From positions 124,047,624 through 124,111,623 of the forward strand of contig OW121851.1 in NCBI GenBank assembly GCA_933228895.1: 64,000 bases of DNA. Reading direction: 5' to 3'. Positions 43,729-54,184 of the stretch are shown here, one piece after another (the stretch's first letter is position 1; each line of letters starts with the position of its first letter). This stretch comes from Platycnemis pennipes. Its lineage: Eukaryota; Arthropoda; Insecta; Odonata; Platycnemididae. The notes under the pieces are model-generated. The model searched no databases, was not told the DNA's origin, and saw only the letters and a list, made by a program, of their open reading frames with translations. The position numbers were made by a program, and so were the translations under genes.

Positions 43729-43826
43729 TTTAGCACGACGCGTTTCGTTGCTACAATAGCAATATCATCGAGGCTGATCAAGCCAATTGCTAATGCTGTT
43801 TTGCCAACGAAATGCGTCGTGCTAAA
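43729..43826. repeat. Imperfect palindrome, 22-bp arms
   Basis: Arm 43729-43750 (TTTAGCACGACGCGTTTCGT + TG) is complementary to 43805-43826 with one mismatch, and the 54-bp centre contains further self-complementary pieces (ATAGCAAT / ATTGCTAA). It may be a miniature foldback element inside the hAT. Confidence 0.75.
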
Positions 43827-44149
43827 TAAATAAATATCCGAGGAAATTTTGCAATGTCTTCATTAAAAAATAATGTGAATTTCATCGCCGTTCACGCGGC
43901 AGGTTCGAATTCGGCAGATCAACAAATATAGGTGCATTTTTTAATACTCCAGAAAACCAATTTATATGTACGCCCAGGCCTTGTACAAAAGCCATTGGCT
44001 TTCGCTAACATTCCCACATTTTACTGTTCAGTTTAGGAAAGCATACCCGCGTTATTAAGAAGTATCTTCTTTAAGAAAAAAAAACAAATCTTAAAAAAAC
44101 TGTATAATACATAAAAAATGGACCAAAAAATATTTTTGATGAGTAAAAA

Positions 44150-44335
44150 CGCGGTTCACTAGGAAAACTACAGTTCAGTAGAAAACACCGGTTCAGTAGA
44201 AAACACCGGTTCATTAGAAAACATCGGTTCATTAGAAAACACCGGTTCAGTAGAAAATACCGGTTCAGTAGAAAACACCGGTTCAGTAGAAAACACCGGT
44301 TCAGAAGAAAAAACCGGTTCAGTATAAAACACCGG
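44150..44335. repeat. 18-bp subterminal minisatellite in hAT, right
   Basis: About ten tandem copies of ACACCGGTTCAGTAGAAA with few changes. The unit shares the ACCGGT core with the left array, a pattern expected for transposase-binding subterminal repeats. The minus frame at 44071-44358 is a repeat artefact. Confidence 0.9.
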
Positions 44336-44433
44336 TTCGATCTATGGAACCGGTGCACCGCCGTCGAAAACGGTTTTTTTCAGAACCGAGAACCGGTTCA
44401 GCATTTCCTGCACCGCCCAGCCCTAGGAGAACC

Positions 44434-47138
44434 CAACTCCTCCAAAGTTTCTTTAAAACGAATACTTAGAGGTCTTGTGGCTCTTGTCTTTCTATAAAAA
44501 ATATCTAAAAACCGAGGTTTAAAAACTATATTAAAACAAGGATGTGTTTTCATAGATAAAATCTTCGCAACATAATTGCTCATAAATATTTTCCTTCGTG
44601 TTGCCAGTGGAGGCTCCCCCGCGTCTGAATAAATACTCAGAACAGGGGATGTCCGAAAAGCACCAATGGTCAGTCGAAGTCCGGTGTTGTGTACCATGTT
44701 CAGAGGCTTTAAATAGCTTTCTCGACCTGACGCGTAAACTACGGAGCCGTAGTCTAATTTGGAGCGGACTAATGAGCGATACAATAGAAGTATCATGGAG
44801 CGGACTGCTCCCCAAGTTGAATAATGTGAAAACTTTAAAATATTTAGGGCTTGATAACATTTCGCCTTCAGAGTTCTGATATGCTCTCGCCAATTCAGTT
44901 TGCAGTCAAACGTCATGCCCACGAACCTGAGTGAGTCCACAAAGGAGAGATTTACGTTCCTCAAACGTAAAGCAGGCGGAATGTGAACTCCTCGTAATCT
45001 GTGGAAGTGCATGCACTTGGTCTTCTCCGCAGAGAACTGAAACCCATTGTCGTTGGCCCATTTTACTAGTTTGTTCAAGGTTAGTTGGATTTGTCTTGCG
45101 GCATTACCTACTTTCGACGACCGGCAGAAAATGGCGAGATCATCCACAAACAATGACCCTCTTACTGGTGTTTGGATGCATGTCACTACGTCGTCTATAG
45201 CTATTGTGAAGAGAGTGGTACTCAAAACGGACCCTTGAGGTACTCCATTTTTTTATCAAAAGATTGAGAGAAATCTTTCCCAATCCTTACTTTAAAAGTA
45301 CGATTTGTTAAAAAATGTTGTATAAAAATTGGAAGATTTCCCCTGAAAACCCATTCATATAGCTTATTTAATATCTTTCTGCGCCATACTCGGTCGTACG
45401 CTTTTTCCAAGTCAAAAAATACGGCCAATACATTTTGCCGTAGAAGAAATGCTTCCTGGATAAAGTTGTCCATCCCTACGAGGTGATCAAGAGTAGATCT
45501 GCCTCTTTTACCACACTGAATACTTGAAATGAGGTTTCGTTCTTCCAAAATCCATACAAGACGACGGTTCACCATTCGCTCCATTAATTTGCAGAGACAG
45601 CTTATCAACGAGAGAGGTCTATAGTTGTTAGGGTTATGACCTTCTTTTCCTTGCTTTAGGACAGGAATTATTGTAGATTCCCTCCAAGACTGCCGGAAAG
45701 TACCTGTTCTCCAGATCTGGTTTAATGTCTGGAGGACTTCCGGCAATGCCGATTCCGGGATATTCCGGAGAAAGGCATTGTGAATATTGTCAGGTCCTAG
45801 GGATGTATCACGTAAATCTGCAACAGCGGATTTTAGTTCAATTGAAGTGAAGGGATAGTTATATTCCTGGTGTGTGCGCTTTTCCTGGAAGTTCAAGAAC
45901 GATGCCTCTGAGCGCTCCTTGAAAGCTAGGAATTTCTGGTCGTAGTTTTCATTCCTCCATAATTTAGCGAGTAAACCACCGAAAATCTCGCTTATTTCTG
46001 TCGATGACGAAACTTGGGAGCCATTGAAATCTATAGATGGGATCTCGCACTTTGGGCTAACTCCGGAAATGCTCTTTACTTTACGCCATATTTGTGCGAT
46101 GGAGGTTCTGTGATTGACACTCGATATGTACTCGATCCAGGAAGCCTTCTTGGCTTCTTTTATTATATATCTGGCTTATCCAAGATTTGATCCAAGATTT
46201 GTTGCAGTTGGAAATTTCTTAAAAATATTTAACGCCTGCTTTCTAAGTTTAATAGCTTTGGCATATTCTTCATTCCACCAAGGAACTTGTGTTTTTTTAA
46301 TTGTGGCTCTACTTTTCGGCACACTGTGGTCCGCTGCTTCCAGTATAGAATCTTTTAAAGACTCAAGGTTCGTCAAACCATCTACTTGATTGTTATGATT
46401 AAAAGAAAACGAAGTTCTAAAGAGGTGCCAGTCACCTTTTCGTACTGCCCACCTAGTGGATCTGGAGTAGTTAAAATTTGGTCAATCCAAAGCTACAGTG
46501 ATTGGGAAGTGGTCACTCCCACTCAGATCAGAATGAACGGACATTTCAACTTTAGTTATGAGACTGCTTGAACATAGACAGAGGTCAATACACGAGAAAG
46601 TTCCGTTAAAACAATTAAAATGGGTTTTCTCAAACTTATTCACTAAAAATAGGTTTAAATCATGTATAAAATGAGCTAAAATTTGCCCTCTTCTGTCGCA
46701 TTGGGTTCTTGCACTTCCCCATAAAGAATCGTGGGCGTTAAAATCTCCTAGTAAAAAATAAGGCGGAGGTAATTGACTAACGAGTTGTTCTAGGTTGCTT
46801 CGAGTAACCGGTGGATCTTCAGGTAAATAAGCGTCACACAACGTTATTGATTCCGGGTAGTGTACTTGTACTGCAATCGCCTGGAATGGTGAGTTTAGTT
46901 GGATTCGGGAAGTATATAGGGTTTCCCGAACAGCAACGGCCACCCCACCCCGAGCCCGCAGGCCACTAGTGTCGTCATATGTTAAAACTTTATAACCGTT
47001 CAAGTTACTTTTATCAGCCGTTTTAAAATGGGTCTCCTGCACGCAGATACAGGTTGGGTAAAATACTTTGATTAAAATTTCGAACTCCTCTCTATGTCGG
47101 TAAAACCCATTGCAGTTCCACTGCAGAATAAAAGCCAT
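44434..47138 (-). pseudogene. Element D ORF2, 5' part: endonuclease and reverse transcriptase
   Basis: 46482-47138 starts at MAFILQWNCNGFYRHREEF and covers the endonuclease (QETHF, LLGDFNAHDSLWGS, GSDHFPI). 46176-46376 covers the linker. 45222-45896 covers the RT fingers and palm (YRPLSLISCLCKLMERMVNR, VFFDLEKAYDRVW). 44398-45225 covers SLFVDDLAIFCRSSKV and the thumb. Frameshifts separate these pieces, and a short deletion lies before the conserved 'GVPQGS' box at about 45240. It is interrupted at 44434 by the hAT and continues at 41771. Confidence 0.87.
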
Positions 47139-47225
47139 AAAAATATATAGTTAAAATAAATAAAATGTATCAAATAAATAAATATGGGTTCTGAGTAAAC
47201 AGTCAATGTCCGCCCAGATAAGGGA

Positions 47226-48535
47226 TCAGCGCTTAAAGCGATGTCTCCTTCCTTTCTGTCTTGCGAAGTGAACTTTATCTGAGACTATGATATCTTGTTC
47301 CATCGCCTCCGGAAGGTCGTGTTGTTTGGAACCGGAGGGAAGAGGGGAGGGAGTCCTGCTACGCCTATTCGGCGTGCCCCCTGTTTTATTTTTAGATGGG
47401 CTCCGGTGATGGGGGCCAACGGTAGACACCTTATCTTTATTTGCTGTTGTGGAGTTATCGATATTTTTTTCTTCCGTATGTTTAATATTTATATGTTGTT
47501 CAGGGTCCGTTTGCGTTGCTGTCGTGCATTTCCTCACTGTAGCGACATTTGCAAAGGAACGAGAAAAAACTGGTGTCATGAACTCCCGGTATTTCTTACG
47601 GGCTTCGATATACGATATCTTTTCCACTGTTTTCATCTCCATTATCTTTCTTTCCTCCTTCATTTTTGGGCAATCACGTGAATATACAGCGTGGGCACCT
47701 TCGCAGTTTACGCAATTAGGTTCCGTGGGACATTTCTCCTCCCCATGTTTTTCTTTACCGCATCGTGGGCAGGTGTCTTTGCCCTCACAGCGGATGAAGA
47801 TGTGACCAAATCTTTGACATTTGAAGCAGCGGACAGGAGCAGGAATGTAAGGGCGGACAGGAACAGATTCGTAACCTAAAAATACTTTTTCAGGGAGTTT
47901 TTCTAAGGCGAATGTGAGGATTACAGATGTTGTGTTAATTCTTTCGTTGTTCCGCCTTGTGGTGAGCCGACGACAATCAACAACGCCTTGAGGGGCCATT
48001 TCTCTCTTTATTTCATCGGCGTCCACTTGTAGTACATCGAAATGGCTAATAACTCCCCGGCAAGTATTAAGGGTACGGTGAGATTCTACCTTCACAGGTA
48101 TATCGTGAAGGAACTTCATTTCCAATAGCTTTTTGGTTTCTTGACTATTTGCTGTTTCTATTAATAAAGACCCGTCTCTAAGTTTTTTGCAGATTTCACG
48201 TCACCAGGAACTTCTGCAGACAAAACTCTTCTTATTAGGTAGGGAGAAACCTTTTTTAGGGTCTCACCTTCATTAGAACATTTCATTACTAAATATCGCA
48301 CACAAGATTCAGTTGCTCCTCCACCCGTATCAGGGCGGGATCTTTTTATTGGTGGTAGAGTAATTTCCTCCATAACGAATAAAACTTCATCTCTCGGCCT
48401 CCCTACCCACCACGGAGCCACACATTCGGGAAGCCGCACCGCAAACCGATGCAGCGCCAGGGCTAGCTCGAGAGGTATAGCACTTTCTGGGAGGTCGCCT
48501 GTTCCTGGACGGGTCTTTGGTGTACAGGCCCACAA
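47226..48535 (-). pseudogene. Element D ORF1: zinc-knuckle protein, frameshifted
   Basis: 48161-48535 holds the leader-proximal part (PECVAPWWVGRPRDE, then MEEITLPPIKRSRPD). A frameshift near 48130-48190 leads into 47226-48125, which holds the knuckles CFKCQRFGHIFIRC, CPRCGKEKHGEEKC and CVNCEGAHAVYSRDC. It is otherwise like C and E ORF1. Confidence 0.82.
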
Positions 48536-48916
48536 AACCTAATCACCTCCGACCTCCCTACACAGACCCCCTCCGATTCCGCACTCGCCACCGGTACGCA
48601 AAACGTGACGGGAGCCGATTGACCGGGAGTGGCTAGCTCCCGGCCGCCCGTTTACAGAGAATCCGGGTCAAAGAGGGATATTACCCCGCGGTCCGTACCA
48701 AGCATCCGACACCCGGCTGAGAACCGCGGAACTCACCCTCCAGGATCCCTTTCTCCTCCTTACGGGTCTCCACGCACGGCCAACGCGTGGGTGAATCTTG
48801 GACCAGCTAGTATCCACGGGTGTTTGTTTTCGGGGTATCTCCCCTCCCTTATAGTTTCCTATTACGACAAGCAGGGATACTGCGGGGTATTCTCAATCCC
48901 CCTACCCGCAGGGGGG
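48536..48916 (-). promoter_or_regulatory. 5' leader of element D
   Basis: It is homologous to the leaders of C and E, with GGTAGGGGGATTGAGAATA at the 5' end and a diverged CTTGTCGTAATAGGAAACTA box. It is about 150 bp shorter than the others. Confidence 0.5.
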
Positions 48917-50245
48917 ATTGGGGTGGGTGGGATGGGGAGGGTTGGGGTGGGTGGGATGGGGAGGGTAGGAGCGGGGATAGGGAGGGCGAAGGGTTGGGGG
49001 GATGGGTGGGGAAGTTAATGATCAAAATTCTTTGTATGACAATGGGGAAATTTTAGGGAGAAATGATAACACGGAAGGTGACGATGAAGCAGAACAAAAA
49101 TCTATTATTGGATTTCTTGGTCAAGTGAGACGACTTTCGTCTCCCTTCCTCAGGTTGCTGCTTCCGACGTAAGGAGAAGATGGAGGAGGAGATGATTTGG
49201 GTGGGTGGGGTTGGGGGGGTGAGATAGTGGACAGTTGGGGGGAAGAGTAGGGGAAGCTGATGATCAAAATTCTTCGTATGTCAATGGGGAAATTTTAGGG
49301 GGATGATGATAACGCGGAAGGTGACGATGAAGCAGAACAAAATTCCATGTTGGGATTTCTCTGTGAAATGAGATGACATTCGTCTCTCTTCCTCAGGTTG
49401 CTGCTTTCGACGTAAGGAGAAGATGGAGGAGGAGAAGATGGAGGAGGAGAAGATGGAGGAGGAGGAGAAGATGGAGGAGGAGAAGATGGAGGAGGAGAAG
49501 ATGGAGGAGGAGATAATTGGGGTGGGTGGGGATGGGGATGGGGAGGGTAGGAGTGGGGATAGGGAGGGCGAAGGGTTGGGGGGGATGGGTAGGGGAAGTT
49601 GATGATCAAAATTCTTTGTATGTCAATGGGGAAATTTTAGGGAGAAATGATAACGCGGAAGATGACGATGAAGCAGAACAAAATTCTATGCTGGGATTTC
49701 TCCGTGAAATGAGACGACTTTCGTCTCTCTTCCTCAGGTTGCTGCTTTCGACGTAAGGAGAAGATGGAAGAGGAGGAGATGATTGGGGTGGGTTGGGTTA
49801 GGGAGGGTGAGATAGTGGACAGGGAGGGCGAAGGGTTGGGGGGAACGGTAGGGGAAGCTGATGATCACAATTCTTCGTATGTCAATGGGGAAATTTTAGG
49901 GAGAAATGATAACACGGAAGGCGACGATGAAGCAGAACAAAATTCTATGCTGGGATTTTTCGGTGAAAATTTGGGGGGTGAGGACAATTTCAAAGTCGGT
50001 GAAAATGAGGTTGGGGCAAAATTTCCAGGGTAGTGCTCGCATGGGGGGATGGGGCTCCGACCATGAGCAATTCGATCTTTTTGTTGACTGAGTGGAATAA
50101 TAAGTGGAGAGAGGGATGAATTTTGGTGGGGCGGGAGAGGTTGCGGCGGGAAAGGAAGGTGGGATGGGAGGAGGGTGGGGTGTATCGCGGGTTTGGGGGG
50201 CAGGTGGGGACGGGTAGGGATGGGTTGGGTATGAGGTAGGTAGTT
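48917..50245 (+). repeat. G-rich satellite with exon-like units, right part
   Basis: Four units follow element D and one precedes it; the marker GGGGAAATTTTAG falls near 40424, 49044, 49287, 49630 and 49888, so units are about 240-340 bp. Each has a GGGT/GGGA-rich lead, a block that reads (A/V)(D/N)DQNS-Y-NGEILG, DDEAEQ, and LGFL-EMRRLSS in three units, then CTTCCTCAGG, GTTGCTGCTTTCGACGTAAG and GGA triplets. Length differences come mainly from GGAGGAGAAGAT expansions. From 50040 the array fades into irregular G-rich sequence up to E's duplication at 50234. Confidence 0.8.
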
Positions 50246-50409
50246 GGTTGGTTGGTTTATTGTTGTAGGGTGCGTCGACGGCTAGGTCATTTTGCACCAC
50301 TACTCTGTCTTCGTGATAAAAGTAATATAGATTAGTCACATTCGCTTACGTCACTTATTTAAAATATATATATACATACATTATGCGATTAAGAAAAAAA
50401 CAATGAGAC

Positions 50410-53400
50410 TTAAATTTTATTGAATAGTCCTGTCCCTTTCAGAAATAAAATAACTCGACTTAAAACATTAGGGTCGTCTCCAAGGACGGATTTTAGCTCT
50501 CCCCCCAAGTTTAGTTGCCTTCGCAAGTCACGGTATTTGTCACACTCCGTCAGGATATGCCGAATGCTGAGAGGACAGTCGCAATCGTCACACTGAGGTG
50601 GTACTTTCTCTTCAGTAAAGAGAAATGAGTGGGTCAAAGGGCAATGCCCTATCCTCAAACGTGTGATGACGACTTCCTCTCTGCGGCTGTTCCTGACGGA
50701 AGAGGGCCACACTGACGTAACCGGCTTGATGTCACGAAGTTTGTTATTTCGTGCAGTGCGCCAAGACTCCTTCCACTGCCCAAGAACTACCTGCCTCAGG
50801 GAAGACTTGAGGTCTTCGTAAGGTACCAGCGTCGATTTAGACTCTGTCTCGTTCTGAGCCTCTTTGGCCAAAGCGTCTGCCTTTTCATTTCCGGCTATTC
50901 CCACATGCCCCGGGACCCACAGGAACCAAATGCGTACTCCCTTTCTACTGAGAGACAGTAGGGATGAATGTATGTCTTGAATGATCGGATGCATGGGCGA
51001 AAAGCCGGAAATAGACTGTATGGAGCTCAAGGAATCAGTGCATATAACGAAGGAGCCATCATCGTCACATAAGTTTTCGAGAGCCATCTTTATGGCAAAT
51101 AATTCCGCTGTGTATACACTACACAGCGGATTTAATTTTGCTTTGACTGTTCCTTGGCTAGGCGAGAACGCTGCGCATGCACAGGCCGACTCTGACTTAG
51201 AGCCGTCAGTGTACACTGGCACATAATCTGAGTGATTCCCTAGGAACATTAAAAACTGACGTTGGTATTCCAAGAGTGTGGTGAAAGATTTTTTTTGGTT
51301 AAGCAAGGCCGTTTTAACCACCGGGGTGGGTATTAACCAGGGAGGGTGTAATGAGTAAAAGACAGGAAACACTTTAGGCACCCTGAAATCACATCCACGA
51401 ATAAAATCATTAAAACGTACACAAACGGGCCTAGTGGCCTTTGTCCTTCGGTTAAAAATGTCTAAAAATCGTGGTTTAAAAAGTATGTTAAAACATGGGT
51501 GTGCCGACGTGGATAAAACTTTGGAAACATAATTGCACATGAGCGCGTTCCTCCGGTGGCATAGAGGAGGCTCCCCTGCATCAGAATAGATGCTAATGAC
51601 CGGGCTTGTCCGAAATGCCCCCGTACAGAGTCGTAACCCCGCGTTGTGCACTGGGGCCAATGCTCGTAGGTAAGACTCGCGAGCAGACGCATAAACAAAA
51701 CAGCCGTAGTCTAATTTCGAGCGCACTAATGTGCGATATAATAAAAGCAATGTTTTACGGTCTGCTCCCCAAGATGTGTGGCTTAAAAACTTTAATATAT
51801 TTAGCGCGTTAATGCATTTTATCCTTAAAATATTGATATGTTCTCGCCAATTAAGCCTGTAGTCGAGCGTCATGCCTAGAAAGCGGGCCGTCTGAACAAA
51901 AGGGAGATTTCTTCCCCCGAGGTATAATGTAGGTTGCATTTGGACTCTTATTTTCCTGTGGAAGTGGACGCATCTGGTCTTCTCATGGGAGAACCGAAAG
52001 CCGTTCCTTTGGGTCCACTGCTCCAATTTGTTTAATGTCAGCTGAACCATTCTGGATGCAGTTACCACCTTGGATGACCTGCAGAATATCGCCAGGTCAT
52101 CCACAAATAGTGTTCCTATCACCGGCGTCTTGATACATTTCACGACGTCGTTTATCGCAATGGCGAAAAGTGTCACGCTCAGGACGGAGCCCTGGGGAAC
52201 TCCGTTGTCAAGATGGTAAAAGTCGGATAAAAACTGGCCTATTCTAATTCTAAAAACTCGATGCATTAAAAAATTTTGAATAAAAATCGGCAAATTGCCT
52301 CTAAAACCCCACTCGTGCAATGTCATTAATATCTTCCGCCGCCAGACCCGGTCGTAAGCCTTCTCCAAGTCGAAGAAGACCCCGATCACATGCTGGCGGA
52401 GGAGAAAGGCTTCTTGGATGAAATTGTCGATCCGCACCAAATGGTCCATTGTGGAACGGCCCCGTCTAAATCCACACTGAATGCTGGAGAGAAGGTTCCG
52501 GCGCTCTAACCACCAAACGAGCCGCCGGTTCACCATTCTCTCCATTAACTTGCACAGGCAGCTGGTGAGAGATATTGGCCGGTAAGAATTCGGGTCAGCT
52601 CTATCTTTCCCATGTTTGGGAATGGGGACAATGACAGACTCCCGCCAGGACGAAGGAATGTTACCTTCTGCCCACAGCTGATTATACGTCTGCAGGACTT
52701 CCTGCAGCGCTGTCTCCGGAAGGTTGCGGAGAAAAGCATTGTGGACCCCGTCTGGTCCTGGAGAGGTGTCGTGGGAGTCATCGATGGCAGATTTCAACTC
52801 CCACAGGGAAAAGGGGAGGTTGTAATCTGCCGTTGCCCGCGTCTCCTTGAAGCCGATAGGAATATTCTCGAGACGTTGCTTAAACGTTCGGAAGGTAGGA
52901 TCAAGATTTTCATCACTGCTCGTCTTGGCGATTAACTGGCCGAATATCTCGCCGATGGCAGCTGGAGATGTAACCACTTTTCCTCTGGCTTTTAAGAAGG
53001 AGACGCCGAGCTGCTGATGGTTTCCCGAAATGCTCTTCACCTTACGCCACACCTGTGCAAGTGGTGTGTCGATATTCACACTAGAAACAAAATTCATCCA
53101 AGAGGTCCTTTTTGCCTCCTTCACGACCTGACGGGCTTTAGCTCTAAGACGCCGAAAAGAGGACAGATTGTTTTCAGTGGGATATTTATTGAAGATTTGC
53201 AACGCCTTCTTGCGTTGCCGAATAGCTTTGGCACAGTCATCATTCCACCATGGCACAGCGGCTCTCGACATGATGCGCCGAGACCGTGGTACGCTCATGT
53301 CGGCGGCGTTGGTGATGCTTTTAGTCAATAATTTTACATTAAAAACGCTATCGCGATTTCTATCGCACGTGTAATTAAAATTACTTTTAAAATAAGGCCA

Positions 53401-54111
53401 ATCGGCTTTCCCGACCATCCAATTGCCTGGTCGAATAAAATCAGAGTTAAAAAGCCGCTCCTTAGAAATTAAAAGGGGGAAGTGATCGCTCCCACAAAGA
53501 TCTTCGTGTACAGACAAAGATATTTTATTTGTTAAACTGCTCGATAAAATACATAAATCAATGGCGGAAAAATCACCATTGAAAGAGTTAAAACGGGTCT
53601 TCTCCCCAGTATTCAATAAAATTAGGTTAAAATCTAAAATAAAACTTGATAAAATACGTCCCCTGCGGTTGCACTGTCCCGCAGTGCTTCCCCATAGACG
53701 GTCGTGAGCGTTAAAATCCCCTAGTAAAATAAAAGGCCGAGGAAGCTGGTGGACAAGGGATTCTAGATTAAAACGGGTGACCGGTGCACCCTCCGGCAGA
53801 TAAACGTTGCATAACGTAATCGCCTCCGGAGCGTGCACCGTAACCGCCACCGCTTGAAACGGTGTATTCAGCTGTATGCGGGAGGTGTATAGGGCCTCCC
53901 GAATAGCAACTGCCACTCCACCCTGGGCTCGTTGGCCGCTGGTGTCGTCATGTCTAAAAATGTTAAAATGTTTTAAAATCCCTTTGTCCGTGACTTTAAA
54001 ATGCGTTTCTTGAAGACAAACGCAACAAGGGTTAAAATCTCTTATTAAAATGGCCAGCTCCTCCTTGTGCCGATAAAAACCGTTGCAGTTCCACTGCAAA
54101 ATAAAAGCCAT
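50410..54111 (-). CDS. Element E ORF2: endonuclease, reverse transcriptase, RNase H
   Basis: The open frame extends upstream to 54318, but the Met at 54111 (MAFILQWNCNGFYRH) matches the starts of C and D ORF2 and lies after the AT-rich spacer, giving 1,233 residues. Endonuclease: QETHF, LLGDFNAHDRLWGS, GSDHFPLLI. RT: YRPISLTSCLCKLMERMVNR, GFRRGRSTMDH, GVFFDLEKAYDRVW, GVPQGSVLSVTLFA and FVDD near residue 668. RNase H: VYTDGSKSESACACA, YTAELFAIKMAL, CTDSLSSI, GNEKADALAKEA. C-terminal zinc motif: CDDCDCPLSIRHILTEC. All key residues are visible. It served here as the reference for aligning G and F. Confidence 0.94.
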   Translation of the reverse strand: MAFILQWNCNGFYRHKEELAILIRDFNPCCVCLQETHFKVTDKGILKHFNIFRHDDTSGQRAQGGVAVAIREALYTSRIQLNTPFQAVAVTVHAPEAITLCNVYLPEGAPVTRFNLESLVHQLPRPFILLGDFNAHDRLWGSTAGQCNRRGRILSSFILDFNLILLNTGEKTRFNSFNGDFSAIDLCILSSSLTNKISLSVHEDLCGSDHFPLLISKERLFNSDFIRPGNWMVGKADWPYFKSNFNYTCDRNRDSVFNVKLLTKSITNAADMSVPRSRRIMSRAAVPWWNDDCAKAIRQRKKALQIFNKYPTENNLSSFRRLRAKARQVVKEAKRTSWMNFVSSVNIDTPLAQVWRKVKSISGNHQQLGVSFLKARGKVVTSPAAIGEIFGQLIAKTSSDENLDPTFRTFKQRLENIPIGFKETRATADYNLPFSLWELKSAIDDSHDTSPGPDGVHNAFLRNLPETALQEVLQTYNQLWAEGNIPSSWRESVIVPIPKHGKDRADPNSYRPISLTSCLCKLMERMVNRRLVWWLERRNLLSSIQCGFRRGRSTMDHLVRIDNFIQEAFLLRQHVIGVFFDLEKAYDRVWRRKILMTLHEWGFRGNLPIFIQNFLMHRVFRIRIGQFLSDFYHLDNGVPQGSVLSVTLFAIAINDVVKCIKTPVIGTLFVDDLAIFCRSSKVVTASRMVQLTLNKLEQWTQRNGFRFSHEKTRCVHFHRKIRVQMQPTLYLGGRNLPFVQTARFLGMTLDYRLNWREHINILRIKCINALNILKFLSHTSWGADRKTLLLLYRTLVRSKLDYGCFVYASARESYLRALAPVHNAGLRLCTGAFRTSPVISIYSDAGEPPLCHRRNALMCNYVSKVLSTSAHPCFNILFKPRFLDIFNRRTKATRPVCVRFNDFIRGCDFRVPKVFPVFYSLHPPWLIPTPVVKTALLNQKKSFTTLLEYQRQFLMFLGNHSDYVPVYTDGSKSESACACAAFSPSQGTVKAKLNPLCSVYTAELFAIKMALENLCDDDGSFVICTDSLSSIQSISGFSPMHPIIQDIHSSLLSLSRKGVRIWFLWVPGHVGIAGNEKADALAKEAQNETESKSTLVPYEDLKSSLRQVVLGQWKESWRTARNNKLRDIKPVTSVWPSSVRNSRREEVVITRLRIGHCPLTHSFLFTEEKVPPQCDDCDCPLSIRHILTECDKYRDLRRQLNLGGELKSVLGDDPNVLSRVILFLKGTGLFNKI

Positions 54112-54184
54112 AATAAATAAATATATATATAAATATAAATAGGGATTAAAACGGTAAAATCGAGCAGTTAAAACTTTGGGAGCA

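Larger units (their letters stand above)
41780..44425 (+). mobile_element. hAT DNA transposon, 2.65 kb, decayed
   Basis: The ends are TAGGGCTGGGCGGT and its complement ACCGCCCAGCCCTA, flanked by a perfect 8-bp duplication GGAGAACC (41772-41779 and 44426-44433). Eight-bp duplications are the hAT hallmark. ACCGGT-containing minisatellites lie inside each end. A plus-strand hAT dimerisation-domain remnant lies at 42307-42537. It sits in element D ORF2, so it is younger than D. Confidence 0.9.
40602..48916 (-). mobile_element. I-like non-LTR retrotransposon D, decayed, with a nested hAT
   Basis: Flanking duplications ATTGGGGTGG (40592-40601 and 48917-48926) fix the ends. The 5' end (right) has the same C run and TGCGGGTAGGGGG as C and E. 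The 3' end has the GTCGACGCACC motif and a short TACTAC tail. Without the hAT (41780-44425) and one 8-bp duplication, the element is about 5.66 kb, close to C and E. ORF1 and ORF2 are both broken by frameshifts. Protein comparison makes it a different subfamily from E and C. Confidence 0.88.

Noticed and set aside
44071..44358. Repetitive peptide frame with NRCFLL repeats
   Set aside because: Produced by the 18-bp minisatellite in the hAT right end.
41780..50245. Possible CRISPR-like arrays in the minisatellites
   Set aside because: Units are contiguous without unique spacers and the DNA is eukaryotic.
48917..50245. Telomere-like G-rich repeat
   Set aside because: No regular TTAGG array; units are long and irregular with GGA and GGGT runs.
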